From assembly GCA_947487955.1 (NCBI GenBank), contig CANKYV010000013.1:1-44204 (forward strand): a stretch of DNA of 44,204 bases. The letters run 5' to 3'. The notes under the pieces are model-generated. The model was not told where the DNA came from. It saw only the letters and a list, made by a program, of their open reading frames with translations, and did not search any database. Made by a program: the position numbers and the translations under genes. The stretch comes from Alphaproteobacteria bacterium. Its GTDB lineage: Bacteria; Pseudomonadota; Alphaproteobacteria; Paracaedibacterales; CAITNM01. Positions 32,202 through 40,338 of the stretch are shown here, one piece after another. How positions within the stretch are numbered: the stretch's first letter is position 1; every line of letters starts with the position of its first letter.

Positions 32202-34064
32202 ATGCAATCGAATACTGAAGAAAAGCCACCAATTAATTCTTTAACTTCCTTGGAAGTAGGGGTTGGTATTATCAAAGATGTAGTAAAAACGCTACCTAAT
32301 CAACCTGGAATTTACCGGATGATTGGGGTTGAATCCAAGGTGCTATATATTGGCAAGGCCAAAAATCTAAAAAAACGAGTAATTTCCTATTCACACGCAG
32401 ATAAACTTACTAATCGTTTAAAGCGCATGGTTAGCGAACTACAAACCATAGAAATTGTTACGACTTCTACAGAAGTTGAAGCTTTACTTTTGGAAAGCAA
32501 CCTGATTAAAAAGCTGCAACCAAGATATAACGTGCTTCTAAAAGATGACAAGTCTTTTCCGTATGTTTTATTAACCTCTCATAACTACCCGCGCATACAA
32601 AAGCATAGAGGACCTAAAGCAGAAAAAGGACAATATTTCGGGCCATTTGCAAACGCAGCAGCCGTTGAAGAAACAATTATTACGATGCAGCGATTATTTC
32701 AAATAAGAAATTGTTCTGATAGCTATTTTGAAAACAGAAACCGACCATGTTTACAGTATCATATTAAACGCTGCACAGCGCCATGCGTTAAGAAAATCTC
32801 TATTTCGGAATACAGTGAATCTATACAAGCAGCTAAAGCATTTTTGACAGGGAAAAGTGATGAAGTTCAGCAAAAACTAGCTGAAAAAATGCACAAAGCC
32901 TCAGAAGTAATGGATTTTGAACGAGCAGCTCAATACAGAGATAGTATTCATTTGTTAACACAAATCCAAGCACGCCAACGCATTAATGTAGCCGGCGTTG
33001 ATAACGCCGATGTGTTTGCTTTGGCACAACTTAGTGGAAAAACAGTAATCCAAAGCTTCTTCTTTCGTCATGGCAGCAACTATGGAGTAGAAATCTTTGA
33101 AATGGCTCATACTGAAGGAACTTCTCAAGCAGAACAAATGATAGCATTTCTTAGTCAATTTTATGTTGAGCATGAACCACCTAAAACAATTTTATGCAAT
33201 GTGCTTCCTGAAGATGTCAAAATATTAACAATGAGTATGTATCAGCAATACAAAATAAGAACATCCATTGAACACCCCAAAAGTGGAGTTAAACATGATT
33301 TAGTTAAACATGCTTTTAAAAACGCCCAGGAGTATCTAGAAAGGCTAAATAGTAGTGAACTAAATCATCAAAAACAGTTTAAACTCCTCCAGGAATTTCT
33401 TGGTATTTCCAATATTGATACTATAGAAGTGTATGATAATAGCCATTTACAAGGATCCTCTGCTTATGGGGTATTAATTTGCATAACACAAAAAGGGTTT
33501 GACAAATCTCGTTATCGAAAATTTTCAATAAATGAACAAAAGCCAGATTTTGGTGGTGATGATATAGCGATGATGCGTGAAGTTATAAACAGAAGACTCA
33601 GCCATAAAGATGAATGGTCCTTGCCTGATTTGTTTTTGATTGATGGAGGGCAAGCGCAAGTTAATGCTGTAGCAGCGGCACTTAGTAAATATCATGTGGA
33701 ATTGCCAGTAGTTGGAATTGCCAAAGGAGCAAATCGTAATGCGGGTGATGAAACCTTTTATTTTCCCAATTTGCCAACGCAAAAATTACCTAAAAACAGC
33801 CCTTTATTGTATTTTTTGCAAGTAATGCGCGATGAAGCCCATCGCTTTGCTATAGGCACTCATCGTTCTGGCCGACAAAAGGCTTTAGTCAAGTCTCAGC
33901 TTGATAATATCCCCGGTATTGGCGCTAAGCGCAAAAAGATGTTATTGCAGCATTTTGGATCGGCTTCTGAAGTAAGCCGTGCAAGCATTAGCGACCTAAT
34001 GATTGTTTCAGGAATAAGCCATTCGGTAGCAGAAAAAATCTACTATTTTTTCCATCAACGTTAA
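32202..34064 (+). CDS. uvrC: Excinuclease ABC subunit C
   Basis: The nuclease of nucleotide excision repair, 620 aa. The N-terminal GIY-YIG domain shows GIYRMIGVESKVLYIGKAKNL. The central UVR region (about residues 215-250, EKMHKASEVMDFERAAQYRD) binds UvrB. The RNase H-like C-terminal nuclease domain includes DNSHLQGSSAYGVL and LIDGGQAQV. Tandem HhH motifs end the protein (IPGIGAKRKKMLLQHFGS). All parts are intact. It is divergent from rsmH. Confidence 0.97.
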   Translation: MQSNTEEKPPINSLTSLEVGVGIIKDVVKTLPNQPGIYRMIGVESKVLYIGKAKNLKKRVISYSHADKLTNRLKRMVSELQTIEIVTTSTEVEALLLESNLIKKLQPRYNVLLKDDKSFPYVLLTSHNYPRIQKHRGPKAEKGQYFGPFANAAAVEETIITMQRLFQIRNCSDSYFENRNRPCLQYHIKRCTAPCVKKISISEYSESIQAAKAFLTGKSDEVQQKLAEKMHKASEVMDFERAAQYRDSIHLLTQIQARQRINVAGVDNADVFALAQLSGKTVIQSFFFRHGSNYGVEIFEMAHTEGTSQAEQMIAFLSQFYVEHEPPKTILCNVLPEDVKILTMSMYQQYKIRTSIEHPKSGVKHDLVKHAFKNAQEYLERLNSSELNHQKQFKLLQEFLGISNIDTIEVYDNSHLQGSSAYGVLICITQKGFDKSRYRKFSINEQKPDFGGDDIAMMREVINRRLSHKDEWSLPDLFLIDGGQAQVNAVAAALSKYHVELPVVGIAKGANRNAGDETFYFPNLPTQKLPKNSPLLYFLQVMRDEAHRFAIGTHRSGRQKALVKSQLDNIPGIGAKRKKMLLQHFGSASEVSRASISDLMIVSGISHSVAEKIYYFFHQR

Positions 34065-34194
34065 TTTCACAACACACAAAATAAAGAAATAATATTTCTA
34101 CATTGAAATAAATAATTAATTATTAACGTAATATTAATATATTTATACGCAAAATAATAATGTAGAAAACATTTAAAAATAAAGTGACTTTGAA

Positions 34195-34234
34195 AATTCT
34201 CTTTTTAGAGAGTTCTTGATAATAAGACATTATC
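34195..34234 (+). promoter_or_regulatory. Hairpin and inverted repeat ahead of the ClpX-like gene
   Basis: AATTCTCT-TTTT-AGAGAGTT (34195-34214; one G-T pair) is followed at once by GATAAT-AAGAC-ATTATC (34218-34234), a perfect 6-bp inverted repeat with a 5-bp spacer. The second looks like an operator half-site pair. The 222-bp gap that holds them is otherwise very AT-rich, with a small AGAAAT/ATTTCT hairpin shortly after the uvrC stop. Confidence 0.35.
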
Positions 34235-34286
34235 GAGTAGTCATCTTGAAGAGTGTTATTAAGCCCCTTTATTTTGAGGAGGCCTT

Positions 34287-35900
34287 ATGATTAGCAAGAA
34301 TCTTAAAACAATTCTCTTTGGTACACTTTTAGCTTCATCTATGCTGAGAGCAGCAGAAAATAACACAATACTACCCATAGATGATACATTGCCACCAATA
34401 AAAAGCACGTCATCAAATTTAAGTTCAGATGAAAATTTTGCAAAGCTAATTCAAAAGCTAAATTACTTAACGGTCAGTAATGGAAAACTTGATCCATGGA
34501 AAGAAGCCATCTTAGAATTCCAGAGCTCATTACCTGAGGGCTCAAAAGCAGCAACTCTTGAAAGTATAAGAGAAAGAGTTTTTGGAGCAGATTTGGCAAA
34601 ACGCAGACTAGCAATGGCTAGTAGAGCATTCAGTAGTTTGCACAATCCACAAACATCAACAGAAATAATTTCAAATACTCCTGCTTCATCGCCAGTTATT
34701 TCTAGGTTACCAAAAGGAGCGCGATCACCTCTTCCCCCTATAGGGCTTATTATCTTACAAAATATGCCACTGAGTGAAAAATCAACCTTAAGCAGCGGGA
34801 AAAGACAAAGATTAACCTTATCGCAAAGCGATGAAAAAAGACTAAGTCCGATAGAAGAACATCAGATTCTTGTGGGCCGAAAAGCTATTTCTATGCCAGA
34901 TATTTCAAATTACTTAAAAAGATTTATTGCCGGGCAAGATGCTGCTCTAGATGAATTAAGCTTTTTCGCACATCGATTCTTATGTAATAAATTATTAATT
35001 GAATGCGGACAACCTGCTGCAAACATTCCTACACATTGCATATTAACAGGACCAACAGGCTGCGGAAAAAGCGAAACTCTAAAAAGATTAAGCCTATTTT
35101 TAAACGTTCCTGTTTTGTACATTAATGCACGCAGCTTAACTGATGAAGGATTCAAAGGAAAAAACTTTAGTGAATGTGTAGCCGAGTTTTGCGGAAATAT
35201 TATCCCTGAATCTGCAATAGTTGTCCTTGATGAGATTGATAAACTTTCACGAAAAGAAAGTAACGAGAATGAAATGAAAAGCTTTGGACGTTCTATGCAG
35301 CAAGTGTTACTAGCGCCTTTAGATGGTAGTCCTATTATGTTAAAAGATAAGCAGATTCCTTTAAAAAATTGGTGGTTTATTGGCACAGGCGCATTTTCCA
35401 ATTTAAAAGGAATTCACGATACAAAGAAAGAGCGACCTACCACAGCTAGAACACAAAGAGACATTATTAATGCTGGTTTTGATCCCGAATTTGTTGGAAG
35501 ATTTCCTTCGATTATTGCCTACAAGGAACATTCCTTAGAAACAATGATAGATGTTATTAGCAAAGAAGGGTCTCCCTTACAAAAAACTCTAAACGAATTT
35601 AGACTATACTACGGAGTAAATTTAATTATTGAAGAATCAGCTCTACGACAACTAGCTTTAACAAGTATAGAAATAAATCTAGGTGTTAGAAGTTTAAATT
35701 CTATTCTTAATCCAGCACTGCGCCCATTTTATCAAGCAGCAAGCACTCTAAGCGCACCAGAAGGTAATGAAGCTACATCAATGACTGTAACGTTGCAAGA
35801 CATCATGCCAGCAATTAGACAATTTAAAGAAGATAATAAGGAGATAAAGAAAGATCCTTTTGAAGGAATGTCAGAGGAAGTAAGAAGGATGTGGATCTAG
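34287..35900 (+). CDS. ClpX-like AAA+ protein with a predicted signal peptide
   Basis: A 537-aa protein. Residues 1-23 look like a Sec signal (basic start, then TILFGTLLASSML, then RAA). Residues 24-205 match nothing I recognise. From about 206 it follows ClpX: Walker A GPTGCGKS (255-262), pore loop GFKG (288-291; GYVG in ClpX), Walker B LDEIDK (314-319), FIGTGAFSNL as sensor 1, arginine finger in EFVGRFP (R405), sensor 2 LGVRSL. The ClpX zinc-binding domain and the IGF loop for ClpP are missing. A GAGGAGG Shine-Dalgarno 5 nt before the ATG is among the strongest here. It stands alone. It may be exported towards a host, or membrane-anchored; a cytoplasmic chaperone with a misleading N-terminus is the alternative. 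Confidence 0.8.
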   Translation: MISKNLKTILFGTLLASSMLRAAENNTILPIDDTLPPIKSTSSNLSSDENFAKLIQKLNYLTVSNGKLDPWKEAILEFQSSLPEGSKAATLESIRERVFGADLAKRRLAMASRAFSSLHNPQTSTEIISNTPASSPVISRLPKGARSPLPPIGLIILQNMPLSEKSTLSSGKRQRLTLSQSDEKRLSPIEEHQILVGRKAISMPDISNYLKRFIAGQDAALDELSFFAHRFLCNKLLIECGQPAANIPTHCILTGPTGCGKSETLKRLSLFLNVPVLYINARSLTDEGFKGKNFSECVAEFCGNIIPESAIVVLDEIDKLSRKESNENEMKSFGRSMQQVLLAPLDGSPIMLKDKQIPLKNWWFIGTGAFSNLKGIHDTKKERPTTARTQRDIINAGFDPEFVGRFPSIIAYKEHSLETMIDVISKEGSPLQKTLNEFRLYYGVNLIIEESALRQLALTSIEINLGVRSLNSILNPALRPFYQAASTLSAPEGNEATSMTVTLQDIMPAIRQFKEDNKEIKKDPFEGMSEEVRRMWI

Positions 35901-35911
35901 AAACTATATTT

Positions 35912-36685
35912 TTACTTGGCGCTTATTTTTATAAGCGCCAATGTTGTTGCAGCCACACAAATAATTGATGGACCTGTTGGTAAATCAAAATAAAAACTAG
36001 CACCAATGCCAATTGCACTTGAAAAACAGCTGATCAATGTTGCAGATGTAATCATTTCAAAAGGTGTTTTTGAACGATATCTAGCTGCCGCTGCTGGAAT
36101 AATTGTAAGAGCAGGCGCAAACAATGCTCCTAGCATTTTCATAATAATCCCAATAGTTATTGCATAAGCCAAAAAAACTGCAAGACGTACCATTTTTGAC
36201 GGAAATCCTTGCACTTGAGCAAGATCTGCATCAAAGCTTGTCATCAAAATTGCTGACCAGTATTTAGCGATACTTCCCCACAGGATAAAAAGAGCTAAAA
36301 TTAGTAAGTAAATATCTGACAAATTAGCACTAAGCAAATCACCAAACAACAATGTGTTTGGATCGAGATTTGCTTTTGGAAAAATCGAGATAATTAATAT
36401 GCTAATCGAGAGACAGCTATAAGAAATAACAGCTAATGATACATCACTTTGTTTTGATGATTTTTGTCCAATAAAATACGCAATACTCAAGCACACTGCG
36501 ATAGCACCAAAAGCATAAGGTATATCTGAAAGGATACTAAAACAAATTCCAAGTAACGATGCATGTGCTAACGTATCTCCAAAAAAAGCTAATCCATTCC
36601 AAAGACCTATACAACCGAGCGGAGCTGTAACTAAGCTCGCTAAAAGCGCAGCAATGATTATGAAAAGCACGAACGAATCAATCAT
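35912..36685 (-). CDS. znuB: Zinc ABC transporter permease ZnuB
   Basis: A membrane subunit of about 257 aa with eight or so hydrophobic helices. The family segment LGCIGLWNGLAFFGDTLAHASLLGI near the N-terminus and GALFAPALTIIPAAAAR (the ATPase-coupling region) mark an ABC-3 metal permease. I place the start at the ATG at 36685, which overlaps the znuC stop by 8 nt; the longer frame begins at a TTG inside znuC. It is the last gene of the rpmE operon. The matching znuA binding protein and zur are not in the window. Zinc is the likely metal; manganese is possible. Confidence 0.9.
   Translation of the reverse strand: MIDSFVLFIIIAALLASLVTAPLGCIGLWNGLAFFGDTLAHASLLGICFSILSDIPYAFGAIAVCLSIAYFIGQKSSKQSDVSLAVISYSCLSISILIISIFPKANLDPNTLLFGDLLSANLSDIYLLILALFILWGSIAKYWSAILMTSFDADLAQVQGFPSKMVRLAVFLAYAITIGIIMKMLGALFAPALTIIPAAAARYRSKTPFEMITSATLISCFSSAIGIGASFYFDLPTGPSIICVAATTLALIKISAK
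35916..35941. terminator. Hairpin between the convergent clpX-like and znuB genes
   Basis: TTGGCGCTTA, loop TTTTTA, TAAGCGCCAA: a perfect 10-bp stem starting 15 nt after the clpX-like stop. It overlaps the last codons of znuB on the other strand. There is no long T-run after it on either side, so it may act as a shared but weak terminator or as an mRNA 3'-end stabiliser. Confidence 0.55.
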
Positions 36686-37367
36686 GGTGGTGATGATCAT
36701 GATGATGTTGGTAGGTTGCAAGTCCAGGAAATAATTGTTGCACTTCCTGAGTTTTACGTATTTTTTCAGGTGTGCCCTGACAGCAAACGTGATGATTCAG
36801 ACAAATAACATGGTCTGTACGATCAAACACAAAATGCAGATCATGAGAAATAAGAACAATAGCCATATTATATTTATTTTTTAGCTCAATTAGCTTGTTG
36901 TAAAATGCAGATTGCCCATCCGCATCAATACCTTGAGTAGGCTCATCAAGAATTAATAAATCTGGTTTTTTTAAAACAGCTGCATTGAAAAGAACTTTTT
37001 GTAATTCACCACCCGACAAAGTATGCACTGATCTATCCATTAGTTGAGTAATATTAAAAGGATGATCAATTTTTTGTGTACCGCATAAGCCTAGAAATGT
37101 ACGCACCGTCATGGGCATAAAACGATTAGCATAGAGTTTTTGAGGAACATACCCCACTAACAATTTTTTTTGCCGATTAATCGTACCTGATGTTGGCTGA
37201 ATTAGACCTAAAAGCAACCTTACAAGAGTAGTTTTACCAGCACCGTTTGGGCCAATAATGGTCGTAACACTATTAGGAGAAATACAAAAACTTACATCAT
37301 GTAGCAAAGTTCTGGCTTGTGATTCATTTTCAAGAATATAGCCTATAGAATTTAATGAGATTAACAT
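36678..37367 (-). CDS. znuC: Zinc ABC transporter ATP-binding protein ZnuC
   Basis: A 229-aa ABC ATPase. Walker A is GPNGAGKTT, the signature is LSGGELQKV, Walker B is LLILDEP and the switch His is in ISHDLH. The ATG at 37367 shares an A with the mraY stop (TAATG), so it is coupled to mraY; a longer frame reading back into mraY is not supported. The last about 11 residues are nearly all His with two Asp, a metal-binding tail typical of zinc transporters. It overlaps znuB by 8 nt. Confidence 0.92.
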   Translation of the reverse strand: MLISLNSIGYILENESQARTLLHDVSFCISPNSVTTIIGPNGAGKTTLVRLLLGLIQPTSGTINRQKKLLVGYVPQKLYANRFMPMTVRTFLGLCGTQKIDHPFNITQLMDRSVHTLSGGELQKVLFNAAVLKKPDLLILDEPTQGIDADGQSAFYNKLIELKNKYNMAIVLISHDLHFVFDRTDHVICLNHHVCCQGTPEKIRKTQEVQQLFPGLATYQHHHDHHHHD

Positions 37368-38455
37368 TAGCGAATTTTCAATGTTGCAAGACCAGCTAAT
37401 GCAAGGATGGACGCAATAATCCAAAAACGAATGACAACAGTAGATTCTGCCCATCCTAACTTTTCAAAATGATGATGAATTGGTGCCATTAAGAAGATAC
37501 GTTTTTTAGTGAGCTTATAGTACCCCACTTGTAAGATAACAGATACTGCTTCTAGCACAAACAACCCTCCGACAATACAAAGCACAAACTCATGCTTTGC
37601 AATAAGTGCTATAGTACCTAAAGCTCCCCCCACTGCAAGAGAGCCAGTATCACCCATAAATACTTTTGCCGGAGGAGCATTAAACCATAAAAATCCTAAT
37701 CCTGCTCCTATGAGGCTACCTAGGAAAATACATACTTCACCTATATTTGCTACATGATGCAGCTGCAGATAGTGCGCAAAAATATGATTTCCAACAAGGT
37801 AAGCAATGATTGTAAAACAAACAGAACATATCATCACTGGCACAATAGCTAAGCCATCAAGTCCATCAGTTAAGTTAACTGCATTTGATGACCCCACAAT
37901 AACAAGTATTGCCCATGGATAAAAAAACCATCCTAGATTGATAACGAAATCTTTAAAAAAAGGAAATGTTAAGATATAAGCAAGATTTATATCTGTATAG
38001 TAGGCAGATGCATAAGCAGCAATTACAGCTAGTATCGTTTGTCCTAATAGTTTTGCTTTTCCTGAAATACCATGATGCGAATTTTTGGTAAGTTTCCTAT
38101 AATCATCGATAGCACCTAAGGCCCCAAAGCCAAGAGTAACAAGTAGCACTATCCATAAAAATGGATTTGTTAGATCTCCCCACAATAAAGTACTGATGGA
38201 AACCGCTAATAGGATCAAACACCCTCCCATGGTGGGTGTGCCTTTTTTAGTAATCAAGTGAGATGCTGGACCATCATCACGAATAGGCTGGCCTTCTTTT
38301 TGCTTTGACTTAAGCCATGCAATGATCGGTTTTCCTAGGCAAAAACTAATAATTAGTGCTGTTAAAATTGCTCCCATTGTACGAAATGTAATATAACGTA
38401 GGAGGTTAAAAACCTTGAAGTCATCTAATAAATGGAGGCAGATAAGTTGTAGCAT
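37367..38455 (-). CDS. mraY: Phospho-N-acetylmuramoyl-pentapeptide transferase MraY
   Basis: Makes lipid I from UDP-MurNAc-pentapeptide and undecaprenyl phosphate. A 362-aa protein with about ten TM helices. The catalytic aspartates lie in GAIDDYRKL and [10 protein letters not shown], and the cytoplasmic [12 protein letters not shown] loop is intact. KKGTPTMGG near residue 70 is invariant. In most bacteria mraY lies between murF and murD; here it sits between a glycosyltransferase gene (3-nt gap) and znuC (TAATG overlap). Confidence 0.97.
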   Translation of the reverse strand: MLQLICLHLLDDFKVFNLLRYITFRTMGAILTALIISFCLGKPIIAWLKSKQKEGQPIRDDGPASHLITKKGTPTMGGCLILLAVSISTLLWGDLTNPFLWIVLLVTLGFGALGAIDDYRKLTKNSHHGISGKAKLLGQTILAVIAAYASAYYTDINLAYILTFPFFKDFVINLGWFFYPWAILVIVGSSNAVNLTDGLDGLAIVPVMICSVCFTIIAYLVGNHIFAHYLQLHHVANIGEVCIFLGSLIGAGLGFLWFNAPPAKVFMGDTGSLAVGGALGTIALIAKHEFVLCIVGGLFVLEAVSVILQVGYYKLTKKRIFLMAPIHHHFEKLGWAESTVVIRFWIIASILALAGLATLKIR

Positions 38456-38458
38456 TTT

Positions 38459-39394
38459 TTAACAGTAATGATCCGTTGTCATAAAGTGGTGAAAAGAGAG
38501 GCTCTTATACCTCTTAGATAAAAAGCCTCGTTGCCATTCGATTCCCGAGATTCGGTCTGCAGGCATCCATGAATTCCTACCATTTACAATAGTCGCTTCG
38601 TCTGGAAAAAACGTCAACACAAAGTTTGCATACATTTCATATTCCGAAAAACTTTGACCTGGAATATCGGGATTATTTAAAACATCTTGCCAAGGCTTTC
38701 CATGCAATTCTTCTAGCCTTGCTTTCATAGCTTTAAGTTTTGATTTGTCAAAAAACATGTGATGACTTGTAAAATCAAGATTGTAATATTTTCCAAGCTT
38801 CAGAACTGATTCAACCATGTGCTTTCGCTCCAACACATATCCGTTTGTTGCGTTAAATACAGCTTTTCCTTCACGTAAAAATATCTGTGTTTGCAGCAAA
38901 ATTGTATCTGCGTCTATAACCAAATAATAATTTGCTGTTGTGATGGTATCAGCATTTAACTTGATAAACTGTTGCTTTAAATATCCCGGCAGTGCATTAC
39001 CTCGTGACAAAGCAGGAACTAGCTTACTTTCCTCAATAAATTCACAACCTTTTTCCAGCGCCACTTTTCTTAATTTCTCAGATTCAGGGCAAATTAGATA
39101 AATCTTATTAATAGGATGCATTACCAAACCTTTTGCTGCATCAATTGCATAACGAATTGTTGGCAAATCTTTTTCAATACACAAAAAGACAAGATCAATT
39201 TTTTCTTGGCATAAAGGAATATGATTATTGGAATAACGGTCCCTTTTAAATGACAAAAACTTCATAAAAAGCTTCCGCTTATAAATATGCCATTTGGTAT
39301 CTTCTGTTGGTAACGTTTCAGGTGTTGTCACTGTCCACACACTTAAGATTGCCATAGAAATACACAACGATAATAAAGTTAAAAAGCGCTTCAT
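38459..39394 (-). CDS. Predicted glycosyltransferase, DUF6492-like (copy A)
   Basis: A 311-aa protein with an N-terminal hydrophobic segment (residues 4-22) that could be a signal or anchor. The DxD motif is in YLVIDADTILL (D161, D163), after QQFIKLNADTI, as in GT-A-like DUF6492 proteins. FTSHHMFF and FSEYEMYANFV blocks follow. The substrate is unknown; a sugar transferred to a surface polymer is a reasonable guess. It is closely related to the next gene upstream, with the first 160 residues aligning without gaps, and is separated from it by 2 nt. Confidence 0.72.
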   Translation of the reverse strand: MKRFLTLLSLCISMAILSVWTVTTPETLPTEDTKWHIYKRKLFMKFLSFKRDRYSNNHIPLCQEKIDLVFLCIEKDLPTIRYAIDAAKGLVMHPINKIYLICPESEKLRKVALEKGCEFIEESKLVPALSRGNALPGYLKQQFIKLNADTITTANYYLVIDADTILLQTQIFLREGKAVFNATNGYVLERKHMVESVLKLGKYYNLDFTSHHMFFDKSKLKAMKARLEELHGKPWQDVLNNPDIPGQSFSEYEMYANFVLTFFPDEATIVNGRNSWMPADRISGIEWQRGFLSKRYKSLSFHHFMTTDHYC

Positions 39395-39396
39395 AA

Positions 39397-40335
39397 TTAT
39401 CCTGTCATCCCCTCAATTGTTAAAAAGCTATGCATTGTTAAGCTTTTACACTTGCAACTTAGATATTCTCTCGCATACCCAATGTTGGCAAGGCCGTTAC
39501 GCGGAAAAAGCCCATTACTTCCCAAAACAAGATCAACTTGATCTGCAAAACGCTGCGCCACAAAATTTCCATATAATTCATATTCTGAGAAGCTTCCTTC
39601 TGGAACATCTAATGTATCAAGGGCATCTTGCCATGGTTTTCCATGCAGGTCTTGTAAGTGTTTCTTTAATGCTTGTAATTTAGTTTTGCACATAAGCATA
39701 TGGTGGCTAGTGAAATCTACATTATGAAATTTCTCAAAACCTAAAGCTGCTTTGGCCATTTTCTTTCGGCATAACCAGTAATCATGCAAGATATTTAAAA
39801 CTTCTTTGTGTTCCGTTGCAAAAATTTGTGGACGGATCAAAATTGTATCTGCATCGATGATGAGAAAATGCTCATTTGTACCAATAGTGTCTGCATTAAG
39901 TTTTAAATATTGCTGTTTCATCCAGCCTTTTCGATTAGTTTTAGTTGAAAATACTGGCAGCACAGTATTTTCTAAAACAAAATTACATTTTTTTTCTTGA
40001 GCAATTTTGCGTAATTTTACAGACTCTGGGGCAACAAGATAAATATTTGTGATGGGTTGTAAAATATTACCTCGCACTGAATCGATAGTAAGCACTAAGG
40101 TTTGTGCGTCCTTTTCGATGACAGGAATAATAATATCAATAGGCACTTGGCTCATAGGTATATGCAAATTGCAAAAATGATCACGTTTTGCTTTTAAATA
40201 TACATAATGAATATAGCGCAAAAATTGCTGATACTTTGAATCTTGTGTAGGCAATGTTGTAGGATGACAAGCGTAATAGATAAAGCTTATTGCAATAACT
40301 AAAATAACAATTATAGATTGAAGGAATCGCTTCAT
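39397..40335 (-). CDS. Predicted glycosyltransferase, DUF6492-like (copy B)
   Basis: A 312-aa tandem paralog of the gene at 38459-39394. It shares MKRFL at the start, LHIPMSQ versus NHIPLCQ, KQQYLKLNADTI, FLIIDADTILI with D161 and D163, NVDFTSHHML, LHGKPWQD and FSEYELYGNFV. The N-terminal hydrophobic segment covers residues 6-22. Both copies keep the motif residues, so both are probably active but may differ in acceptor. It starts 3 nt after the uvrD stop. Confidence 0.72.
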   Translation of the reverse strand: MKRFLQSIIVILVIAISFIYYACHPTTLPTQDSKYQQFLRYIHYVYLKAKRDHFCNLHIPMSQVPIDIIIPVIEKDAQTLVLTIDSVRGNILQPITNIYLVAPESVKLRKIAQEKKCNFVLENTVLPVFSTKTNRKGWMKQQYLKLNADTIGTNEHFLIIDADTILIRPQIFATEHKEVLNILHDYWLCRKKMAKAALGFEKFHNVDFTSHHMLMCKTKLQALKKHLQDLHGKPWQDALDTLDVPEGSFSEYELYGNFVAQRFADQVDLVLGSNGLFPRNGLANIGYAREYLSCKCKSLTMHSFLTIEGMTG

Positions 40336-40338
40336 TTT

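Noticed and set aside
37368-37454. N-terminal extension of ZnuC
   Set aside because: It reads out of frame through the conserved 3' end of mraY; the TAATG-coupled ATG at 37367 gives the normal N-terminus.
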